Shown piece after piece: positions 7,573 through 15,815 of a DNA stretch of 64,000 bases (positions within the stretch are counted from its first letter, which is position 1; each line of letters begins with the position of its first letter). Both the position numbers and the translations under genes were made by a program. The notes under the pieces are model-generated. The model ran no database searches. It had not been told where the DNA came from and saw only the letters and a program-made list of their open reading frames with translations. The DNA is from Streptomyces sp. NBC_00464 (GTDB taxonomy: Bacteria; Actinomycetota; Actinomycetes; Streptomycetales; Streptomycetaceae). The stretch spans positions 5,766,001 through 5,830,000 of the forward strand of contig NZ_CP107899.1 of the NCBI RefSeq assembly GCF_036013915.1. The letters are read 5' to 3'.

Positions 7573-7959
7573 ATGAGGATCCATCTGACCAGCGTCTTCG
7601 TCGACGACCAGGACAGGGCCCTGCGCTTCTACACGGAGGTGCTGGGCTTCGTGAAGAAGGCCGAGGTCCCGGTGGGCCGGGACCGCTGGCTGACGGTGGT
7701 GTCGCCGGAGGACCCCGACGGGACCGAACTCCTGCTGGAGCCCGACGGCCATCCCGCGGTGAAGCCGTACAAGACGGCCCTGGTCAGGGACGGCATCCCG
7801 GCCGCCTCCTTCGCCGTGGACGACGTCCCCGCGGAGTTCGACCGGCTGCGCGGACTGGGGGTGCGCTTCACCCAGGAGCCGCTGAAGGCGGGGCCGGTGA
7901 CCGTCGCGGTGCTGGACGACACCTGCGGCAACCTGATCCAGATCCTGCAGAACACGTGA
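7573..7959 (+). CDS. VOC-family (glyoxalase/bleomycin-resistance fold) protein
   Basis: A 128-residue single-domain protein made of two beta-alpha-beta-beta-beta modules: MRIHLTSVFVDDQDRALRFY, FGLVKK-type strand GFVKKAEVPVG, GTELLLEP, and the second module FAVDDVPAEFDRL with a final strand CGNLIQILQ. The likely metal ligands (His4, Glu in the GTELLLEP strand) are present. Members include dioxygenases, glyoxalase-like enzymes and binding proteins, and the specific reaction cannot be inferred. The start is supported by a GGGAGA box. Confidence 0.88.
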   Translation: MRIHLTSVFVDDQDRALRFYTEVLGFVKKAEVPVGRDRWLTVVSPEDPDGTELLLEPDGHPAVKPYKTALVRDGIPAASFAVDDVPAEFDRLRGLGVRFTQEPLKAGPVTVAVLDDTCGNLIQILQNT

Positions 7960-8002
7960 GGACGGGCAGGAAGCAGTAGGCCCGGACAGGGCCCGGATAC
8001 GC

Positions 8003-8046
8003 CGACGAGGGCTCCACCCCGCACCTGCGGGGTGGAGCCCTCGTCG
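8003..8046. terminator. Bidirectional hairpin terminator between VOC gene and glnA
   Basis: Perfect 21-bp arms beginning CGACGAGGGCTCCACCCCG with almost no loop, between the convergent VOC and glnA genes. Confidence 0.88.
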
Positions 8047-8105
8047 TTCTGCCTGCGTCACATCAGGGCATCGGCCGGACGGCAAGCACCGCCCGGCCCT
8101 GCTGC

Positions 8106-9515
8106 CTAGAGGTCGAAGTAGAGCTCGAACTCGTGCGGGTGCGGGCGCAGCTGGATCGGGGCGATCTCGTTCGTCCGCTTGAAGTCGATCCACGTCTCGA
8201 TCAGGTCGGACGTGAAGACGCCGCCCGCCAGCAGGTACTCGTGGTCCGCCTCAAGGGCGTCGAGCACGGCCGGGAGGGAGGTCGGGACCTGCTGGACGTT
8301 GGCGTGCTCCTCGGGAGCCAGCTCGTACAGGTCCTTGTCGATCGGCTCCGGCGGCTCGATCTTGTTCTTGACGCCGTCCAGGCCGGCCATCAGGAGGGCC
8401 GAGAAGGCGAGGTACGGGTTGGACGACGGGTCCGGGGCGCGGAACTCGACGCGCTTGGCCTTCGGGTTGGAGCCCGTGATCGGGATGCGCATCGCGGCGG
8501 AGCGGTTGCGCTGCGAGTACACCATGTTGACCGGGGCCTCGAAGCCGGGGACCAGGCGGTGGTAGGAGTTCACCGTCGGGTTGGTGAAGGCCAGCAGCGA
8601 CGGGGCGTGCTTCAGGATGCCGCCGATGTAGTAGCGCGCCATGTCCGAGAGGCCCGCGTAGCCCTGCTCGTCGTAGAACAGCGGGTCGCCGCCGGCCCAC
8701 AGGGACTGGTGGACGTGCATGCCCGAGCCGTTGTCACCGAAGATCGGCTTCGGCATGAAGGTCGCGGTCTTGCCGTTGCGCCAGGCGACGTTCTTCACGA
8801 TGTACTTGAAGAGCATCAGGTCGTCGGCCGCGGCGAGCAGCGTGTTGAACTTGTAGTTGATCTCGGCCTGGCCGGCGGTGCCGACCTCGTGGTGCTGGCG
8901 CTCGACCTGGAGGCCGTTCTTGTCCAGCTCCATGGAGATCTCGGCACGCAGGTCGGCGAAGTGGTCCACCGGCGGGGTCGGGAAGTAGCCGCCCTTGTAG
9001 CGGACCTTGTAGCCGCGGTTGTTGTCCTCCGACCCGGTGTTCCAGGCGCCGGCCTCGGAGTCGATGTGGTAGAAGGACTCGTTCGCCGAGGTCTGGAAGC
9101 GGACGTTGTCGAACACGTAGAACTCGGCCTCGGGGCCGAAGAACGCGGTGTCGGCGATGCCGGTGGAGGCGAGGTACGCCTCGGCCTTCTTGGCCACGTT
9201 CCGCGGGTCACGGCTGTACTGCTCGCCCGTGATCGGGTCGTGGATGAAGAAGTTGATGTTGACGGTCTTGTCGCGGCGGAACGGGTCGACACGGGCGGTC
9301 GACAGGTCCGCACGGAGCGCCATGTCGGACTCGTGGATGGCCTGGAAGCCGCGGATCGAGGAGCCGTCGAAGGCGAGCTCCTCGTTCGGGTCGAAGACCG
9401 CTGCCGGGATGGTGAAGTGCTGCATCACACCGGGCAGGTCGCAGAACCGGACGTCGATGAACTTGACGTCTTCGTCGGCGATGTACTTCTTCACGTCGTC
9501 GGCGTTCTGGAACAT
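8106..9515 (-). CDS. glnA: Glutamine synthetase type I
   Basis: The main ammonium-assimilating enzyme, forming glutamine from glutamate, NH4+ and ATP as a cytoplasmic dodecamer. At 469 residues it matches GSI-beta length. Motifs seen are FDGSS (residues 49-53), [16 protein letters not shown] (ATP site), [14 protein letters not shown], and DLYELAPEE with Tyr397, the adenylylation site of GSI-beta enzymes, so control by GlnE-type adenylylation is expected. The start ATG has an excellent AGGAGGAG box. A GlnR operator lies 98-135 bp upstream. M. tuberculosis glnA1 has the same neighbours. Confidence 0.98.
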   Translation of the reverse strand: MFQNADDVKKYIADEDVKFIDVRFCDLPGVMQHFTIPAAVFDPNEELAFDGSSIRGFQAIHESDMALRADLSTARVDPFRRDKTVNINFFIHDPITGEQYSRDPRNVAKKAEAYLASTGIADTAFFGPEAEFYVFDNVRFQTSANESFYHIDSEAGAWNTGSEDNNRGYKVRYKGGYFPTPPVDHFADLRAEISMELDKNGLQVERQHHEVGTAGQAEINYKFNTLLAAADDLMLFKYIVKNVAWRNGKTATFMPKPIFGDNGSGMHVHQSLWAGGDPLFYDEQGYAGLSDMARYYIGGILKHAPSLLAFTNPTVNSYHRLVPGFEAPVNMVYSQRNRSAAMRIPITGSNPKAKRVEFRAPDPSSNPYLAFSALLMAGLDGVKNKIEPPEPIDKDLYELAPEEHANVQQVPTSLPAVLDALEADHEYLLAGGVFTSDLIETWIDFKRTNEIAPIQLRPHPHEFELYFDL

Positions 9516-9612
9516 CCAACTCCTCCTACTCCCGGCCCGGGAGGGACGGGGTTGCAGCTCGTTGTGTGGCCAGTGCGGTGGCACACGCTGGACCCGACCA
9601 TAGGCAGACCGG

Positions 9613-9650
9613 ATTTCTCAAGCATGACCCATTTGTTTCGCCGAAGTTAA
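9613..9650 (-). promoter_or_regulatory. GlnR operator of glnA
   Basis: On the minus strand TTAAC, GAAAC, GTCAT and GAAAT are each separated by exactly 6 nt. This closely matches the GlnR consensus gTnAC-n6-GaAAC-n6-GtnAC-n6-GAAAc. The site lies between glnA and the divergent RDD gene and could in principle affect both. I see nothing else in the gap 9516-9791. Confidence 0.88.
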
Positions 9651-9791
9651 CCGGGCCGGGTGTGAGCGGCACCTCGTGTCCGGCGCGACGGCCGGTTCCC
9701 GGTGTGTTCCGGGCCGGTTTCGGCACGATGTCCCGGCCGCGGCGGCCCCCCGCCCGGCAGGGGCCGCGGGCGGGCGCAGTACCGTGGTCGG

Positions 9792-10259
9792 GTGGACAAT
9801 AGGCAAGCAATCGGATCGTGGCTCTCCGGGCCGCGTGCGGCCGCCGAGGAGATGGGCGCCGACTTCGGGTACCGGGGCAAGCGGCTCGGGCTTCCCGAGC
9901 AGGGGCCGGGCGCCATGGCGCCGCTCGGCCGGCGCTTCGGCGCGGTCTTCGTCGACTGGGCCCTGTGCATGCTGATCGCATACGGGCTGTTCGCTCGCGG
10001 TGACCAGCAGGCGACCGGGAACTGGGCGCTCGGCATCTTCCTCGTACTGAGTGTGCTCACCGTCGGCACCATCGGCTGTACGCCCGGCAAGCGCCTGCTG
10101 GGCATCAAGGTCGTCGCCGAGGACGGCGGGCGCCTGGGGTTCGGGCGGGTGCTGGTGCGCAGCGTGCTGCTGTGCCTGGTGATCCCGGCCCTGGTCTGGG
10201 ACCGTGACGGCCGCGGACTGCACGACCGGCTGGCCCGCGCCGTTCAGATCCGTATCTGA
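9792..10259 (+). CDS. RDD-family integral membrane protein
   Basis: A 155-residue protein with an RDD domain. An N-terminal cytoplasmic stretch is followed by a first membrane helix beginning RRFGAVFVDWALCMLI (the Arg and Asp that name the family), a second helix, the loop TPGKRLLGIKVV typical of RDD proteins, and a third helix before HDRLARAVQIRI. The GTG at 9792 is in frame and begins VDNRQAIGSWL, as in homologues; its ribosome-binding site is weak. The role is unknown. The gene is divergent from glnA, an arrangement shared with mycobacteria. Confidence 0.88.
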   Translation: MDNRQAIGSWLSGPRAAAEEMGADFGYRGKRLGLPEQGPGAMAPLGRRFGAVFVDWALCMLIAYGLFARGDQQATGNWALGIFLVLSVLTVGTIGCTPGKRLLGIKVVAEDGGRLGFGRVLVRSVLLCLVIPALVWDRDGRGLHDRLARAVQIRI

Positions 10260-10344
10260 GGAACGGCTCAGGTCCCGCTCCGAGGGACAGTTCAGGCTCT
10301 GAGGGCAGCGCAAGTCCCTCTTCTCAGGAACAGCGCACCGACGA

Positions 10345-10388
10345 AAGAGGGCGGGGCGCGAACCCGGTGGTTCGCGCCCCGCCCTCTT
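10345..10388. terminator. Bidirectional hairpin terminator
   Basis: Perfect 19-bp arms (AAGAGGGCGGGGCGCGAAC and its complement) with a 6-nt loop, between the convergent RDD and DUF4191 genes. Confidence 0.88.
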
Positions 10389-10408
10389 CGTGCGTTCTCT
10401 CAGTCCGC

Positions 10409-11119
10409 TCAGCGCATCTTTCCGCCGCGCGGCATCCGCATGCCCTTGGGCATGGGGCCCTTCGGCAGCGGCATGTTGCTCATCAGGTCACCCATCGCGC
10501 GCAGTCGGTCGTTGGCGGCCGTCACCTGCGGGCCGGTCAGTACGCGCGGCAGCTTCAGCATCTTGGTGCGCACCTTCTTGAGCGGCACCTGACCCTCGTC
10601 GTTGCCGACGATGATGTCGTGAACGGGTACGTCGATCACGATGCGGGCCATCTTCTTCTTCTCGGCCGCGAGCAGGCTCTTCACCCGGTTCGGGTTGCCC
10701 TCGGCCACCAGCACGATGCCCGCCTTGCCCACGGCACGGTGGACGACGTCCTGGCTGCGGTTCATCGCGACCGCCGGCGTCGTGGTCCAGCCACGGCCCA
10801 CGCGGTCCAGCACGGCCGCCGCTGCGCCGGGCTGTCCCTCCATCTGCCCGAAGGCAGCACGCTCGGCACGCCGCCCGAAGACGATCGCCATCGCGAGGAG
10901 GGCGAGCACGAAGCCCAGGATGCCCACGTAGATCGGGTGGTCGATCAAGAAACCGATCGCGAGGAGGACACCGAAGGTGACGATTCCCACACCCGCGACG
11001 ACAAGACCGATCTTGGAGTCGGTCCGCCTGGTCATCTTGTAGGTCAGGGCGATCTGCTTGAGCCGCCCCGCGTTCTCGGCGCTGTCCGCGCCTTCAGTGG
11101 ATTCTGCCTTCCTCGCCAT
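10409..11119 (-). CDS. DUF4191 membrane protein
   Basis: A 236-residue actinobacterial protein. A soluble, charged N-terminus is followed by two adjacent membrane helices (about residues 37-82), then a long cytoplasmic domain with VGKAGIVLVAEGNPNRVK and AAEKKKMARIVIDVPVHDII, and a basic Met/Pro/Arg-rich tail. This is the DUF4191 architecture, encoded next to lipA in mycobacteria as well. The conserved linkage to lipoate genes suggests a related membrane function, but none is demonstrated. It ends close to the RDD gene terminator. Confidence 0.9.
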   Translation of the reverse strand: MARKAESTEGADSAENAGRLKQIALTYKMTRRTDSKIGLVVAGVGIVTFGVLLAIGFLIDHPIYVGILGFVLALLAMAIVFGRRAERAAFGQMEGQPGAAAAVLDRVGRGWTTTPAVAMNRSQDVVHRAVGKAGIVLVAEGNPNRVKSLLAAEKKKMARIVIDVPVHDIIVGNDEGQVPLKKVRTKMLKLPRVLTGPQVTAANDRLRAMGDLMSNMPLPKGPMPKGMRMPRGGKMR

Positions 11120-11138
11120 GCAATGAAGTTTACGTGGC

Positions 11139-11339
11139 CTAGGAACGGTGGTCGGCCACGGCCTCCAGTACGTACTCGGACTCGACCCGGTCCTTGGCCC
11201 GGCGGCGGTCTTCGAGGACCGCTGTCCAGGCGTTTCGGCGGGCGGTGCGCTGGCCGCTGCTCAGCAGCAGCGACTCGACGGCGCGGAGGGCATCGGTGAC
11301 GGACGGAAGGGCGGTGGCGCGTACCGGCACGGCCTGCAT
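11139..11339 (-). CDS. Small conserved protein between lipA and DUF4191
   Basis: A 66-residue protein with no membrane segment: VTDALRAVESLLLSSGQRTA then RRNAWTAVLEDRRRAKDR, predicted mostly helical and charged. The ATG at 11339 has a GAGGGG box 9 nt upstream. It ends 20 bp before the DUF4191 start and may be cotranscribed with it. A hairpin terminates lipA upstream, so this gene needs its own promoter; a candidate lies about 200 bp upstream, implying a long leader. The function is unknown. Confidence 0.75.
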   Translation of the reverse strand: MQAVPVRATALPSVTDALRAVESLLLSSGQRTARRNAWTAVLEDRRRAKDRVESEYVLEAVADHRS

Positions 11340-11538
11340 CGTGGAAGTCCCCTCGGAACGGATGCGCTCACCGGGCGGTGCCCGGCGGGCGGAGTGTGCT
11401 GCGCGGACTGGATACGGGACGCAGGGGCGGCAGCGGCTGCCGGTGCCTCTCCCGGAAGGCTCAGCCCCCGTCGGGGCGAATACTGCCGGTCACGGCGCCG
11501 GAACCACTGCGCTGCGTGTTATCCAGGGTCACTGCTTG

Positions 11539-11567
11539 GTGTTACCAGCGCATGACCGGTCGGTCAA
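11539..11567 (-). promoter_or_regulatory. Candidate vegetative promoter for the 66-residue gene
   Basis: On the minus strand TTGACC is followed by 17 nt and TAACAC, a good SigA/HrdB-like pair. Start of transcription would be near 11532, leaving a leader of about 190 nt with several GC-rich inverted repeats before the ATG at 11339. The remaining part of the gap 11340-11708 holds only the lipA terminator. Confidence 0.5.
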
Positions 11568-11604
11568 ACACCAATGAAACCTTGATATCGGCGCCGCGCA
11601 CGCC

Positions 11605-11654
11605 GACGCGGCCCATACGCGCCTCCGACCTGCGAGGAGCGCATGGGCCGCGTC
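11605..11654 (-). terminator. Hairpin terminator after lipA
   Basis: 12-bp arms GACGCGGCCCAT / ATGGGCCGCGTC, with a smaller inner repeat in the loop, 54 bp downstream of the lipA stop codon. Confidence 0.7.
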
Positions 11655-11708
11655 GAATCAGCCGTTACTGCTCAGTAGCTTCTTGTGCTCGGATTCACAC
11701 GGGCTCTG

Positions 11709-12674
11709 TTACGCGGTCGGCGCCGGAGCCACCGCGCCACGCCGCTCCATCGCCTGCTGGAACAGCCGGCCCGCACGGTACGAGGAGCGGACCAGCGGCC
11801 CGGACATCACACCGGAGTAGCCGATCGCGTCGGCCTCCTCCTTGAGCTCCACGAACTCGTGCGGCTTCACCCAGCGCTCGACCGGGTGGTGGCGCGGGGT
11901 CGGCCGCAGGTACTGCGTGATCGTGATGAGCTCGCAACCCGCGTCGTGCAGGTCCCGGAGGGCCTGGCTGACTTCCTCGCGGGTCTCGCCCATGCCGAGG
12001 ATCAGGTTGGACTTGGTCACCAGACCGGCCTCGCGGGCGCGGGTGATGACCTCCAGGGAACGCTCGTAACGGAAGCCGGGGCGGATCCGCTTGAAGATCC
12101 GCGGCACCGTCTCCACGTTGTGGCCCAGCACCTCGGGGCGCGAGGAGAAGACCTCGGCGAGCTGCGCGGGCTCCGCGTTGAAGTCGGGGATCAGCAGCTC
12201 GACCTTGGTGTAGCCGCCCTCCCGCTCCGCCGTCTGCGCGTGGATCTGGCGCACGGTCTCGGCGTAGAGCCAGGCGCCGCCGTCCTCCAGGTCGTCGCGC
12301 GCGACGCCCGTGATGGTGGCGTAGTTCAGGTCCATCGTGACGACCGACTCGCCGACGCGGCGGGGCTCGTCGCGGTCCAGCTCCTGCGGCTTGCCCGTGT
12401 CGATCTGACAGAAGTCACAGCGGCGGGTGCACTGGTCACCGCCGATGAGGAACGTGGCCTCGCGGTCCTCCCAGCACTCGAAGATGTTGGGGCAGCCGGC
12501 CTCCTGGCACACCGTGTGCAGACCCTCGCTCTTCACGAGCTTCTGCAGCTGGTTGTACTCGGGGCCCATCTTCGCCCGGGTTTTGATCCACTCGGGCTTG
12601 CGCTCGATGGGGGTCTGGCTGTTCCGGACCTCAAGGCGCAGCATCTTGCGCCCGTCGGGTGCGACAGCGGACAC
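11709..12674 (-). CDS. lipA: Lipoyl synthase
   Basis: A radical SAM enzyme that inserts two sulfurs into protein-bound octanoyl groups to form the lipoyl cofactor. In the 321-residue product the radical SAM cluster is the CX3CX2C motif at Cys82, Cys86 and Cys89 (CTRRCDFC). The auxiliary cluster is Cys56, Cys61 and Cys67 ([12 protein letters not shown]). The GTG at 12674, with GGGGAG 7 nt upstream, gives the start (M)[15 protein letters not shown] expected from homologues; the longer frame to 12743 is not needed. It lies downstream of lipB and supplies the cofactor for the E2 protein encoded at 23264. Confidence 0.97.
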   Translation of the reverse strand: MSAVAPDGRKMLRLEVRNSQTPIERKPEWIKTRAKMGPEYNQLQKLVKSEGLHTVCQEAGCPNIFECWEDREATFLIGGDQCTRRCDFCQIDTGKPQELDRDEPRRVGESVVTMDLNYATITGVARDDLEDGGAWLYAETVRQIHAQTAEREGGYTKVELLIPDFNAEPAQLAEVFSSRPEVLGHNVETVPRIFKRIRPGFRYERSLEVITRAREAGLVTKSNLILGMGETREEVSQALRDLHDAGCELITITQYLRPTPRHHPVERWVKPHEFVELKEEADAIGYSGVMSGPLVRSSYRAGRLFQQAMERRGAVAPAPTA

Positions 12675-12806
12675 TCCGGCACTCCCCTTTGCTTTCGCTG
12701 CATTGGATTCTTCGGCGAACACCAGGGTACGCCCGTGGTTCATACGGCTTTACGTCTGCCCAACCTGTGGCCGGCAGGGCCTATTCCCGGAGGGGTGCTC
12801 CGAGGG

Positions 12807-13619
12807 TCAGGCCGTGGCCACGGCATCGTCTTTGCGCTCGACGGTACGCGGCGCGAGCTCGGCGTTCTCCAGGATGTCCCGGAGGTGCTTCTCGGCGACC
12901 GGGAGCACATCGGCGATCGTGATCTCGCGGCCGAGTTCGTAACTGAGCGAGGTGACGCCGGCGTCCCGGATGCCGCACGGCACGATCCGGTCGAACCAGG
13001 TGGTGTCCGGGTTCACGTTGAAGGAGAAGCCGTGCATGGTGACGCCCTTGGCGACCCGGATGCCGATCGCGGCCAGCTTGCGGTCCTCGCGGCGCTGGCC
13101 GGCGTTGGACGGGGCGTACTCGGGGCCGTTCAGCCGGGCGTCGAACTCCTCGTCCTGCAGACGGGGGTCGAAGTCGAGCGAAAGGCCGCCGATCGCCGGG
13201 CGCTGTTCGACCGGGTCGCCGAGCACCCAGACGCCGCTGCGGCCCTCGACCCGGCTGGTCTCCACGCCGAACTCGGCCGCCGTACGGATCAGCGCGTCCT
13301 CCAGGCGGCGGACATGCGCGACGACGTCCACCGGACGCGGCAGCTTCTGGATCGGATAGCCGACCAGCTGGCCCGGACCGTGCCAGGTGATCTTGCCGCC
13401 GCGGTCCACGTCGATGACCGGGGTGCCGTCCAGGGGACGCTCGCTGTCGGCGGTGCGCCGGCCCGCCGTGTAGACGGGCGGGTGCTCCAGCAGCAGGCAG
13501 GTGTCGGGGACGGTGTCCTCGAACCGTGCCGCGTGCACCTCGCGCTGCTTCTGCCAGGCCTCCTGGTAGTCGACGGCATCCTCGCCGAATCCCAGACGGA
13601 CGAACCGAAGTCCAGTCAC
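12807..13619 (-). CDS. lipB: Octanoyl-[ACP]:protein N-octanoyltransferase
   Basis: Transfers octanoate from acyl carrier protein to the lipoyl domain Lys, the first step of lipoate assembly. The 270-residue product shows [20 protein letters not shown] sequence ([14 protein letters not shown]), [35 protein letters not shown] with the catalytic Lys, and [12 protein letters not shown] with the catalytic Cys. The GTG at 13619 is chosen because it starts right at the conserved core ([11 protein letters not shown]); AGAGAGG lies about 10 nt upstream. The gene is followed by lipA, 132 bp away, probably in one operon. Confidence 0.97.
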   Translation of the reverse strand: MTGLRFVRLGFGEDAVDYQEAWQKQREVHAARFEDTVPDTCLLLEHPPVYTAGRRTADSERPLDGTPVIDVDRGGKITWHGPGQLVGYPIQKLPRPVDVVAHVRRLEDALIRTAAEFGVETSRVEGRSGVWVLGDPVEQRPAIGGLSLDFDPRLQDEEFDARLNGPEYAPSNAGQRREDRKLAAIGIRVAKGVTMHGFSFNVNPDTTWFDRIVPCGIRDAGVTSLSYELGREITIADVLPVAEKHLRDILENAELAPRTVERKDDAVATA

Positions 13620-13853
13620 GAAAGCAGCCTCTCTACTTGCGGTGCCGGGCCCGGAGGATGTCCCCGTCGTCACGTCACCATGCACCGAATCGCGCCTCCG
13701 GCCACTGTACGACCGGCGTCGGAGCGGGGGCCCGGCAGGTGGTTCCCGTCAGCGCCGCCCTCAATCCTCACACGATCGGATGAATGTGAAGCGAAGGTGG
13801 CCGGGGTTGCCCCGGGGGCCGCTAAATTCGCGCCGTTCCCCGGGGCCTGCCCC

Positions 13854-14015
13854 GGGGGTGTCTGACAAATGAGTGCGGGAGAAGGAGCGGTGTCCGGTGC
13901 GTGCGACCGCAAGGCGCCGGAGCGTCCTCGTGGCGGAGCCACGTGGGCGTTTCGGCAACGCCGCGAGCGTGCGTGCCAGACGCCGCGACGCCGCAGGCAT
14001 TTGTCAGACACCCCC
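13854..14015. repeat. 162-bp element with 18-bp perfect terminal inverted repeats (MITE-like)
   Basis: GGGGGTGTCTGACAAATG at 13854-13871 is repeated as its exact complement at 13998-14015. The interior contains smaller hairpins (CGTGGC-GGA-GCCACG; GGCGTT-TCGGC-AACGCC) and no convincing gene. A compact non-coding unit bounded by long perfect inverted repeats resembles a miniature transposable element. I see no clear target-site duplication. The rest of the gap 13620-14102 holds only GC-rich CCCCGGGG repeats left of the element and the leader of the next gene. Confidence 0.65.
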
Positions 14016-14102
14016 TAGCGCCGTGACGCCGCGGGGAAACGCCAGAGCAGGCCTCAGGGACTGCTGCCCGCCCGGCCCCGAAGGCAGGAGACCGTACAGC
14101 TG

Positions 14103-15794
14103 ATGTCGGAACGACCCCCGCAGCGCACTCCCAACCGCCGACTCGCCTCGCTCATCACCGAGGCCGGGTTCTCCAACGCCGGCCTCGCCCGCCGGGTGGA
14201 CCAGCTCGGTCTCGAACACGGCCTCGACCTGCGGTACGACAAGACCTCCGTGACCCGTTGGCTGCGCGGGCAGCAGCCACGGGGCACCACACCCGCGCTG
14301 ATCGCCGAGGTGTTCACCCGGCGGCTCGGCCGCCGGCTCTCCGCGCAGGACCTGGGCCTGGACGCCTGCGCGCCCGTCTACGCCGGTCTGGAGTTCGCGG
14401 CCACGCCCGCCGAGGCGGTCGACATCGTCAGCGGACTGTGGCGCAAGGACTCCGGCAGCCATGTGGAGCTGCGGAAGATCGCCTTCACCCCGGCGGGACT
14501 TGTCGTCCCCAGCCGGGACTGGCTGATCGGGCGGGCGGACGAGTGGGTGGGACGGGCGGGCGAGGCCGCCGCGGTGACGGGCGGGGCAGGCAGGGCGCAC
14601 GGGGGCGCCCAGGCGCACGCCGGGCCGCGCAAGGCGCCCGGACCCCAGGCGATGTACGGCAGCGCGGCGAACGGGCAGCACGGCGGCGGGAGCGGCCTCA
14701 CCGGACCCGGCGGCGGGTTCCTGCCCGGGGTGCCCGGACAGGGCGCAGCGCCCGCGCCCGGCGTCCGGCACGGCCTCCGCGGGCCCACCCCGTCCCGGCC
14801 CGCCGGACCGCACGCGCCCGGCGGCGCCCCGGCACCCCTGGCCGGCGGCTCCGGCGTGCCCCGGCAGCGGCAGACCGAGCGGGGTTCCGGGCAGAAGGTC
14901 GGCAGCGGTGACGTCGCCGCCCTGCGCTCGGTCGCCGAGCTCTTCCGCACCCTGGACAACGCCTACGGCGGCGGCCACGCCCGGCAGGCCCTCGTCCGGT
15001 ACCTGGAGCACGAGACGGAGCCGATGCTGCGCGGCACGTACGGGGAGGCCACCGGGCGGCGGCTCTTCGCCGCCGCCGCCGACCTGACCCGGCTGGCCGG
15101 CTGGACCTCGTACGACATCGCGGCCCACGGGCTCGCCCAGCGCTACTTCGTCCAGGCGTTACGGCTGGCGCAGGCCGCCGGCGACCGGGCCTACGGCAGC
15201 TTCGTCCTGATCACCATGAGCCGGCAGGCCGTCTACCTCGGGCACGGCCGCGAGGCGGTGCAGTTGGCGCGGGTGGCCCAGCAGGGCGTCGGCTCCGCCG
15301 CACCGCACGCCGTGCTGGCCCTGCTGCACGCGGTCGAGGCGCGCGGTCACGGCGTTCTCGGCGAGGCCAAGGCGTGCGTGGCCTCGCTCGCGCGGGCGGA
15401 ACGCGCGCTGGAGGCATCCCGCCCCGGCGACGAGGTGCCGCACTGGGCGCGCTACTTCGACGAGGCCCAGCTCGCCGACGAGTTCGGGCACTGCCACCGC
15501 GACCTCCAGCAGTACCGGGCCGCCGCCCAGCACGCGGAGCGCTCGCTCCAGCTGCGCGCTCCCGCGTACGCCCGCAGCCGGCTGTTCTGCCGGGTGGTAC
15601 TGGCCTCCGCCCGGCTCGGGCTCGGCGAGCTCGACCAGGCCTGCCGGCTGGGCGCGGAAGCCGCGCAGCAGGCCGCGGAGATGCGGTCGGTGCGCGCCAC
15701 GGAGTACGTACGGGACTTCGAGCGGCGCCTCGAACCCTTCCGTGACGCCGCCGCGGTCCGCGGCTATCGCGAGCGGGTGGCCGCGCTGGGTTGA
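14103..15794 (+). CDS. Helix-turn-helix regulator with C-terminal repeat domain (NsdA-like), contains a TTA codon
   Basis: A 563-residue cytoplasmic regulator-type protein. Residues 10-65 form a helix-turn-helix region (LASLITEAGFSNAGLARRVD, then SVTRWLRGQQPRGTTPALIA). A Gly/Ala/Pro-rich linker of about 100 residues follows, and from about residue 275 there are helical TPR-like repeats (SVAELFRTLDNAYGGGHA; AVQLARVAQQGVGSAAPHAV; ALEASRPGDEVPHWARYF). The architecture resembles NsdA-type developmental and antibiotic regulators of Streptomyces, though exact orthology is not claimed. Leu353 is encoded by TTA (15159-15161), the only in-frame TTA I found, which suggests bldA-dependent translation. 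AGGAG lies about 12 nt before the ATG, an unusually long spacing. Confidence 0.85.
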   Translation: MSERPPQRTPNRRLASLITEAGFSNAGLARRVDQLGLEHGLDLRYDKTSVTRWLRGQQPRGTTPALIAEVFTRRLGRRLSAQDLGLDACAPVYAGLEFAATPAEAVDIVSGLWRKDSGSHVELRKIAFTPAGLVVPSRDWLIGRADEWVGRAGEAAAVTGGAGRAHGGAQAHAGPRKAPGPQAMYGSAANGQHGGGSGLTGPGGGFLPGVPGQGAAPAPGVRHGLRGPTPSRPAGPHAPGGAPAPLAGGSGVPRQRQTERGSGQKVGSGDVAALRSVAELFRTLDNAYGGGHARQALVRYLEHETEPMLRGTYGEATGRRLFAAAADLTRLAGWTSYDIAAHGLAQRYFVQALRLAQAAGDRAYGSFVLITMSRQAVYLGHGREAVQLARVAQQGVGSAAPHAVLALLHAVEARGHGVLGEAKACVASLARAERALEASRPGDEVPHWARYFDEAQLADEFGHCHRDLQQYRAAAQHAERSLQLRAPAYARSRLFCRVVLASARLGLGELDQACRLGAEAAQQAAEMRSVRATEYVRDFERRLEPFRDAAAVRGYRERVAALG

Positions 15795-15815
15795 GGCCGC
15801 GCCCGGGGCCGGCCC

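Noticed and set aside
8133..9650. A 505-codon plus-strand open frame opposite glnA
   Set aside because: Shadow of glnA in the complementary frame; it also covers the GlnR operator.
13670..14011. Open frames on both strands inside the 13620-14102 gap
   Set aside because: They run through the inverted-repeat element and CCCCGGGG repeats, and encode Arg/Pro/Gly-rich sequence without motifs.
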